Shown piece by piece: positions 58,222 through 64,000 of a stretch of DNA of 64,000 nt. A model generated the notes under the pieces. That model ran no database searches. It had not been told where the DNA came from and saw only the letters and a program-made list of their open reading frames with translations. The translations under genes were made by a program, and so were the position numbers. The stretch is from Polytrichum commune (Eukaryota; Streptophyta; Polytrichopsida; Polytrichales; Polytrichaceae): contig OX485804.1 in the NCBI GenBank assembly GCA_950295325.1, positions 67,494,033-67,558,032 of the forward strand, written 5' to 3'. The first letter of the stretch is position 1; every line of letters starts with the position of its first letter.

Positions 58222-59099
58222 GCTGAAAATCATGATACTACAACACACTTCATATTTGACAGGAGCAGTCATGAAAACATGAGACCACTCGTAAGCGTCG
58301 AACGAGTCCAATCTACAACTATCATAGATTGCACGAGACTCCCCTCTCGAATGGGAAGTGTGTCCCAGGCCCACTTTGTCTAGAAGTGTGGGTCCGAGCT
58401 AATTCCCTCCAATCCACAAAGATATTTGAGAGGGAGCCTGTGCATGCCTGTGTTCAAGTAGGTGGGGTTGAATGGACGGGGACCTAATAATGAACGAGGC
58501 AGCCGAGACTTTTTCTGGCTCACAGAAGAGGCTAGAGTGACTGTGACATGGACACAGAGATCACGCCATGATACCGAAAGCCAAATTCCAGCTGGTGAAA
58601 TTCAGGAGAGCCAATACATGGCGTCCACATGGCGCCCACATGGCAGGTCCCGTCCCTTTTTCCTCTTCTTCCGCCCCACTGACACTCTGGAAGCAGGACT
58701 CGTAACTACTACAAAGCTGATGATGAGGGTAACTTAATAGACCCGGAGGCTCTACTTCTGACATCCCATTGTCATAATCTCCTGATCTCTCAAGCTGTAA
58801 AGAGCCATGGCTCTCAGGCTTATAACAATGCGACCCGACCCTTTGCACCCATGAGCACCTTACGTACAGACAGATGTCCTTTTTGGTTCACGGAAAGTGG
58901 TTTGAAAGAAGCAAGAATTTATTTAGCACAGATCTCCCTTGTCATCTTCTGAATGAACCATATGTCCCGTGCAGCCTGCAGCGAAAGAACTCTCGAGAAG
59001 ACCAGTCGAGTTAATGTGAATGAATTCAGGGTTGCTTTCTACCCATACCAAGAGCCACGACTACGCAATCTAATAAGGGCCTAAGACACAGGTAGTAAG
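58222..59099. other. No recognised feature
   Basis: Composition becomes less AT-rich towards 59 kb. Overlapping open frames on both strands at 58462-58848 show no known domain. Confidence 0.3.
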
Positions 59100-59950
59100 C
59101 GACTCACAACGTTGTGCTGTGATTGGATTAAGGGCCATACCCCACTAGGGGCCGGCGAAGCAAATAAAGCAATCCTATTGGCTGCTTTTAGGCATGAGTC
59201 ACGCCACGAGGGGCAGAGAATATGGCGGGAGGGTGACCTGGCTCCTGCCTCCTCCGGCTTGAACTTCCAGGGGAGGGTGCCTGGCTGTCCGACCCCCCCG
59301 GCGCCGGTGCCCTGATGTACCGGGTCTTCACCGCCACGCGTACAGGTCTCGGTCTACGTGGACACCCGGGGAGGAGCTCACTAGAGAAGGATTCGGCTCC
59401 GGTTGCAGGCCGCAGCTTCCCCGCAGCTGCAGAGAGCCTCCCTCCGCCCCTAGTCTCCCGGTGGCACTGCCCCTCCACCCTGCCGCTAAGTGGGGCAGGA
59501 AAGCTGTAAACCCCCTACACACAAGGCTACTATAGCATGTGTAAGCCTAGCCCGGCCGGCTAATGGAGCTGCCCCTAGTGGGGTTTCGACCTAAGGTTCA
59601 TGACGACCATCACACAACTGGAAGTTGAAGTCGTTTAGGCAAGCCACACCGAGGGTCCAGCTGGGGCCTAGCCAGCTCGGCCGGTGCAGCCCCCCTGGAG
59701 CATGGGCCTCCCATCCAGGTACCCAACAAGGGCGCTAGAGACACCGTCCCAAAGCCCTCCAGTTGGCTCGATGCAGGGCTCCGGTTCTGCATCGAGCCAA
59801 CCAGAGGGCTTTGGGACGGTGTCTCTAGCGCCCTTGCTAGGCACTTGGATGGGAGGCCCATGCTCCAGGGGGGCTGCACCGGCCGAGCTGGCTAGGCCCC
59901 CCGGTGTGGTCAATGTAGTTGTTGAATGAATTGTCATCCGAGGTGGCATC
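59100..59950. other. GC-rich block of unknown origin
   Basis: This 850-bp block is far more GC-rich than the rest of the window. It contains two CCAAT-type boxes (GATTGG near 59120 and ATTGGC near 59177) and ACCCCACTAGGGGC near 59150, complemented by GCCCCTAGTGGGGT at 59571-59584. Open frames on both strands are long because stops are rare, not because of evident coding. It ends with the hairpin at 59663-59900. Confidence 0.5.
59663..59900. repeat. Near-perfect inverted repeat, 114-bp arms, 10-nt loop
   Basis: The left arm (59663-59776) begins GGGGCCTAGCCAGCTCGG and ends GGCTCGATGCAG. The right arm (59787-59900) is its reverse complement with about six differences, all transitions, clustered in two short patches. 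The loop is GGCTCCGGTT. If transcribed it would form a long, almost uninterrupted stem. It resembles a young inverted duplication or a precursor of small RNAs; no promoter is proven. Confidence 0.9.
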
Positions 59951-60144
59951 CGTGACTCTTGCGGAATAGCTTCCCATGCGGAAATGCTTGGAAGAGGAGG
60001 TTGCAATTCAAAAAATGCAGCCACGTAGGCGAAAAGCCTTCAAGTCGTGTGGTGTTGGGTATCCAAAAAGAGAAGGGTCTTCACAAATTCATAGGCCAAA
60101 TCATAGCGAGGAGTTGTTGACTCAATGCATGTTGTGTGTGGTTA

Positions 60145-60623
60145 GGGCCTAATAAGGACCCTTGAACATCATCCAAATTAAAGACCATCCCATGGGGAGT
60201 AGAAATCCAATTTAGCAATTGATGCGCCCTCAAGCTTAGTGTAAAGTGCAAGTGGGACCATGTTGAGGGACTACAACATATTCTATGGATAATCCAAAGT
60301 AATAGGCAATATGGGGCTTCACAATAGCAATATATTTTCTAAAACAAATGGCAAACTAATTGCTTACCATGGTCTCTAGTTTTGTGTTAGACTCACCTCG
60401 TTTTGACGGGCTCAATGCAATATCCGGTAGAGCATGAGACATTATCCACTTCATGCCATGTAGGATGTTGTGTAGATTCTTCATCCATACGAATTGCTTT
60501 AGTCCCTCAAAAGCCCTCAGGGTCAAGTGTAAAGTGAACTTGGACCATCTCCAACTTCTCAAACACTCACATCATTTGTATATCATGGGTCAAGGATCCT
60601 CAAGCTCTATTGCAAAGTGGCCC
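60145..60623 (+). mobile_element. Harbinger-like MITE family H2, copy 3
   Basis: A 479-bp element, nearly the size of copy 1 (473 bp). The right end, TGCAAAGTGGCCC followed by TAA, matches the family. The left end begins GGGCCTAATAAGG after TTA. The right half carries CATGCCATGTAGGATGTTGT and AAGTGAACTTGGACCATCTC, homologous to the other two copies. The left terminus is more degenerate and the flanks differ by one base (TTA versus TAA). Confidence 0.55.
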
Positions 60624-61740
60624 TAAGTGTCTAAGAGACTAGGCCCGTTCCGTGCCACTCTGTCCTCCAATAAAATGTTTGTTTGACTTGGTGATGTATC
60701 TACATGAAAATTTATAAAGAAAATAATCAAGTTGATGTGTTAGAATTATAGGTTAACCCTTAAAGGGCGTAGAGGCTCGATGAACAACTAAACCCCAAAA
60801 CCCTATTTACAAACGGTGGGGAAGAAATGCCAATGGATTGTACTACAAACACATGTGTATCATATATTCATGTATCTATGCAAGGTTAACTACATGATGG
60901 TGAACACCTTCATGTATGTAATTGTAACTTTGAAGTTTAACAAGGTCATGAGCATTGTACCCAAACCATGAAGGGTTGCAACTATTGTTAAGCACTAATA
61001 GTCATAACATATAATCAGGACATGTTGTTAGTACATTGTTGATCTATAAATCTTTATGAACTTCTAGTATATGTAGGTAATTGTAGTTATTTTCGAGTGT
61101 CATTTACTAAGATTGAAACTACAATCATATATTGAGGCTTATTTCTAGATCTACAAATACCAGGTTAATTACATGGTTATAGACACTTTGATAAGATATA
61201 GAGCATGAGTTCCATGGCAATAGGGTTCATGTTTCAAATGTAAAATGTCCCTTGCATTCCATTTATAGCAAAATGTAGACTCACCAATCAAGCATTCTCA
61301 TATTCAGCAAGAGCATGAGGAACCCAACGATAAGGAAGCAGCTAAAGCAGAAGTACAAAAATGAAGTTCCCATCTCCTTAGGAACACGGTACGGCTCTGG
61401 GAATGAGGAACACACCATGGCTTGGGAAAAAGGGCGGAGATCCTTTATTTATAGGAACATCTGATTAAATGAATTAGTGGATGGAGGAGCCTTAAATGGA
61501 ACTCCGACCACTAGATGAATTTTGACACCAAAAGGCATATAGGTAAGAATAACATTTTGAGTAATTTAGATGTAGGAATGTAGAATTAATCTTTTTCATC
61601 TAAGCTATAATTAGACATGATTCTATTTTTATCCGCACTAAACAAGTCTTAAATTTTGGAAAATATTTAGATGTCAAACACTATATAAGAAGGCCAAGTT
61701 AAGGATCCTATAGCACTTCATTTGGCCCTATAAATCTTAC
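60624..61740. other. No recognised feature
   Basis: AT-rich sequence; no repeat copy, coding domain or RNA gene seen. Confidence 0.3.
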
Positions 61741-61995
61741 ATGAAGTGTCTCCTTGTTATTTGGGAATGTTACTTGATACTTGAGCATTTGAGAGAATTT
61801 TTACTTGGAATACTTGCAAAACTTGAACATTTAAGACTTTTACTTGGATTACTTGAGCACTTGAGCACTTGGAACTTTTACTTGAATCACGCGAATAACT
61901 TGACACTTGAGACTTTTACTTGTGACTTGAGAACTTGAGACTTTATTTATATACTTGAGAATGTTACTTGGTTTTTTGAATACTTGAGGATTTGA
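61741..61995 (+). repeat. Degenerate short tandem repeats of an ACTTGAG-type unit
   Basis: ACTTGAGCATTTGAG, ACTTGGAATACTTG, ACTTGAACATTTAAGAC, ACTTGGATTACTTGAGC and similar phrases follow one another at spacings of roughly 10-30 bp. They produce a Leu/Glu/His-rich open frame that is a by-product of the repeat. Confidence 0.6.
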
Positions 61996-63080
61996 GTAAC
62001 ATAAAAGTTGGACATCTAAAGAATACTTGGACATTGCTCGGAGAATTAGTTTTACATGGATACTTTAGGTTCAGAGAATTGCGACTTGAAAAATTAATTA
62101 CTTAGAAGCATTCGGAAATGATACTTGAATTACTAGGTTCTGACACTTAAGTTGGAAACTTCAGAGATCGAAGTACAATAAAGAATACTTAAGACTTTTG
62201 AAATGATGGAAAGATAACTACTTCAAAAAACTTACAAGCATATAGAAACTTGAACCTTCTTACATGTTTTGAAGAAATTATAATAGAGTTACTTGAACAG
62301 AGCAAAGCAAATGACTAAGAAATGAATTCAAAAATAAAAAACAAATTGGCGAACCTAACCCTAACCCTAAACAAATTGGTGACGTGGCCGTCCGAGAGGG
62401 CAACATTTCGGGAAGAGGCTATAAGCCTCCTCCTCGACAAGATAAAGGTTTTAAACGTCATACAAATGTTAATATTCAATTAGAATTAAATTGGTAACTC
62501 ATTTAAGCGTACCCGAAGGATGTCATGTGGAATCTAATCGAAGTGAAGGAGGGCCATTATGCGACAAGGAATTCTAAGGTGAAGGGGAGATCATGCCGAT
62601 GATTCATACAAGGCCACCAAACATGCCAAATCATCACCTCATCCTCAAGTTTTCAAACTATGATTTCACGTCACAAGGGTTTTCAACCAAATTGGTTAGA
62701 ATCAAGCACTAATAAATAAAAGAGTCAACCCACCAGTTATATTTGGTAACTCATGAAGGAATTCAAACAAGATCTTTGACCAATGGACTTGATCTCAAGA
62801 TAGGAGGATTTTGCCACTGAGTCTATGAAAGTTATGAAGGGGGTAAAGAATCACTTAACTTTAATATTACACTTGGTAATAATATTGGAAGACATAATCC
62901 TAGTTCTATCCTAAAGATACAAAACCTTGACATTAACAAGAACTCTAGAGCACCTCATTCTTGGAAACATTTCTATGAATCTTGGAGAAACCTATGCTAA
63001 AAATAAAATATATGTTTAAAAATACAATCATAATATCAAAGAAGTTTAAGAAATTCATGTGGTTGATAAAGTGTTAGGAA
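61996..63080. other. No recognised feature
   Basis: The ACTTG-rich composition fades out by about 62300. AACCCTAACCCTAAAC near 62355-62370 is a two-unit telomere-like match only. Nothing else identifiable. Confidence 0.3.
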
Positions 63081-63109
63081 TGGTGCTGGGAGATTAAGTG
63101 TAATAATGA

Positions 63110-63395
63110 GGTGATAGTTTGAACCTTTAAGGAGTTCAAAACTATACCTAGAAGAGGATACTCCTCTTCACCGGATCTCCGTATTTTAGTGCTACGAGCG
63201 TTTGTAGGACGCCTCCCGCGGGCAGCGTTCATGCTCGAGCAGCCCGTTCCTGTCCTCCTGTCCCGACCCGTCTTACATGCCCGACTTGGCCTTCCTGCCC
63301 GACTTGGCCTTACGTCCATCCATCCGTCCACCCGCCTGTCCATCCGTCCATCCGTCATATCCGTCTCCACCACTACCCCACACCGAACCCGAGCT
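63110..63395 (+). promoter_or_regulatory. GC-rich leader or promoter region of the right-edge gene
   Basis: Composition shifts abruptly to C-rich. A 17-bp phrase, TGCCCGACTTGGCCTTN, occurs twice back to back (about 63278-63312), followed by CCATCCGTCC-type repeats (63315-63365). Pyrimidine-rich, repeat-bearing sequence directly upstream of ATG codons suits a promoter or 5' untranslated region. No TATA box was confirmed. Confidence 0.35.
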
Positions 63396-63917
63396 CCGTC
63401 ATTCTTCCTTGCTCACGCCACTGGACAACTTCGGAGCGAGTGAGGAAGCTGGGGAAAGGCTGTTGCATTGCTAGTTTAGGGTTTGGAAGAGTTGTAACTT
63501 TGATCGACGTTGTCCTAGTCGTTGGCCATGGAGGTGGACATTGTGGATCTGGGAGGGAAATGTGTCTCTTTCGAAGAAGGGTTTGATTTTGTAATAGAAG
63601 AGGCCACGGAAGATTTACAAGACGGACATGGTTTAGTTTCAGATCCGGAAATTCTTCCGTCATTCTTCCTTGTTCACGCCATTGGACAACTTTGAAGCGA
63701 GTGAAGAAGTTGGGGAAAGGCTGTTGCATTGCTAGTTTAGGGTTTGGAAGATTTGTAGCTTTGATCGACGTTGTCCTAGTTGCTCGCCATGGAGGTGGAC
63801 ATTGTAGATTTGGGAGCGAAATGTATATATTTTGAAGAAGAGTTTGATTTTGTCATAGAGGAGGCCACGGAAGATCTACAGGACGGACATGCGCTAGTTT
63901 CAGATATGGAAATTCCT
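63396..63917 (+). repeat. 261-bp tandem duplication spanning leader and start codon
   Basis: Copy 1 is 63396-63656 and copy 2 is 63657-63917. Both begin CCGTCATTCTTCCTTG and contain GCTAGTTTAGGGTTTGG, CCATGGAGGTGGACATTG and GAAGAGGCCACGGAAGAT or near variants. The period is exactly 261 bp (ATGs at 63528 and 63789), a multiple of three. By eye the copies differ at about one site in ten. Confidence 0.9.
63528..63695 (+). CDS. Duplicated upstream start: 55-codon frame
   Basis: This is copy 1 of the duplicated gene start. The ATG is in good plant context (GGCCATGG). The frame encodes MEVDIVDLGGK and an acidic segment matching the first 42 residues of the frame at 63789, then runs into the second copy of the leader and stops at TGA (63693-63695). 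It could be a superseded start, an upstream open reading frame that lowers translation of the next ATG, or a dead remnant. Confidence 0.4.
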   Translation: MEVDIVDLGGKCVSFEEGFDFVIEEATEDLQDGHGLVSDPEILPSFFLVHAIGQL

Positions 63918-64000
63918 GCAGGAAGAATCGTCCACAAGGACACCAATACATGTTTGAAAGCTGGTGCACAAGAAAAGTTTAGGGTACGGGATGTAACTCT
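63789..64000 (+). CDS. Unidentified protein, N-terminal 70 codons (runs off the window)
   Basis: The ATG at 63789 (CGCCATGG context) opens a frame that stays open to the window edge. The N-terminus is MEVDIVDLGAKCIYFEEEF and is acidic, with Glu/Asp clusters over residues 16-41, then becomes basic and mixed (PAGRIVHKDTNTCLKAGAQE, KFRVRD). I do not recognise the family; an acidic start before a possible DNA-binding domain would be usual in transposase-derived or nuclear proteins, but that is speculation. Compared with the duplicate at 63528, about eight of fourteen codon differences are silent, which suggests both copies evolved under some protein-level constraint. The AGGGTTT motif in the leader is common in plant leaders of housekeeping genes. 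Confidence 0.5.
   Translation, partial: MEVDIVDLGAKCIYFEEEFDFVIEEATEDLQDGHALVSDMEIPAGRIVHKDTNTCLKAGAQEKFRVRDVT

Noticed and set aside
59684-59929. Pro/Ser/Gly-rich open frames across the GC-rich hairpin, on both strands
   Set aside because: The frames arise because the two hairpin arms encode near-mirror products and the sequence is GC-rich with few stops. No domain is visible.
62355-62370. Telomere-like CCCTAACCCTAAA
   Set aside because: Only about two units; too short to be an interstitial telomere array, and such motifs occur by chance in plant DNA.
1-64000. CRISPR arrays, bacterial operons or prophage
   Set aside because: No spaced short direct repeats with unique spacers, no Shine-Dalgarno-led gene clusters and no long intact frames. 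The window is eukaryotic repeat DNA.

Overview
The window looks like transposon-rich, gene-poor nuclear DNA of a land plant with a large genome. Most of it is AT-rich and broken by stop codons. The signs are a decayed plant-type Ty3/gypsy element primed by initiator tRNA-Met, three solo LTRs with intact 5-bp target duplications, many short non-autonomous DNA transposons (MITEs), a Stowaway-like end, and a leader with an AGGGTTT motif at the right edge. I cannot name the species. A Tc1-type DD34E transposase relic and two LINE relics with a restriction-like endonuclease domain are unusual for seed plants, but they do not fix the lineage.

Layout. 0.6-4.3 kb: foldback and MITE copies. 7.3-12.3 kb: a MITE, a tandem array built from a Harbinger-like MITE, a long-inverted-repeat element, and two intact Harbinger-like MITEs. 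12.8-14.7 kb: Tc1 transposase pseudogene and a 5'-truncated LINE copy. 15.8-29.6 kb: MITEs, an unidentified pseudogene, duplications and a SINE-like unit. 31.2-34.7 kb: Harbinger-like MITE, small TA-flanked MITE, second LINE copy with its own target duplication, solo LTR C. 34.7-41.3 kb: mostly unrecognised. 41.3-48.3 kb: gypsy element on the minus strand, carrying a 1.3-kb insertion in its reverse transcriptase and solo LTR A in its 5' LTR. 48.4-50.1 kb: three tandem repeats in an LTR-like region. 52.0-53.6 kb: solo LTR B. 57-60.6 kb: SINE-like unit, foldbacks, a GC-rich block with a 114-bp-arm hairpin, and a third Harbinger-like MITE. 63.1-64.0 kb: probable 5' end of the only gene-like unit, with its leader and start codon duplicated in tandem.

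The parts do not form an operon or pathway. The main relationships are between autonomous and non-autonomous transposons. Four MITE families begin CAC or CAT next to a TA target and could have been moved by Tc1/mariner-type transposases like the relic at 13 kb. Two families with 3-bp TAA/TTA/TGA duplications fit PIF/Harbinger. The LINE copies share a 3'-end hairpin with two compensatory base-pair changes. Every transposon protein seen is broken.
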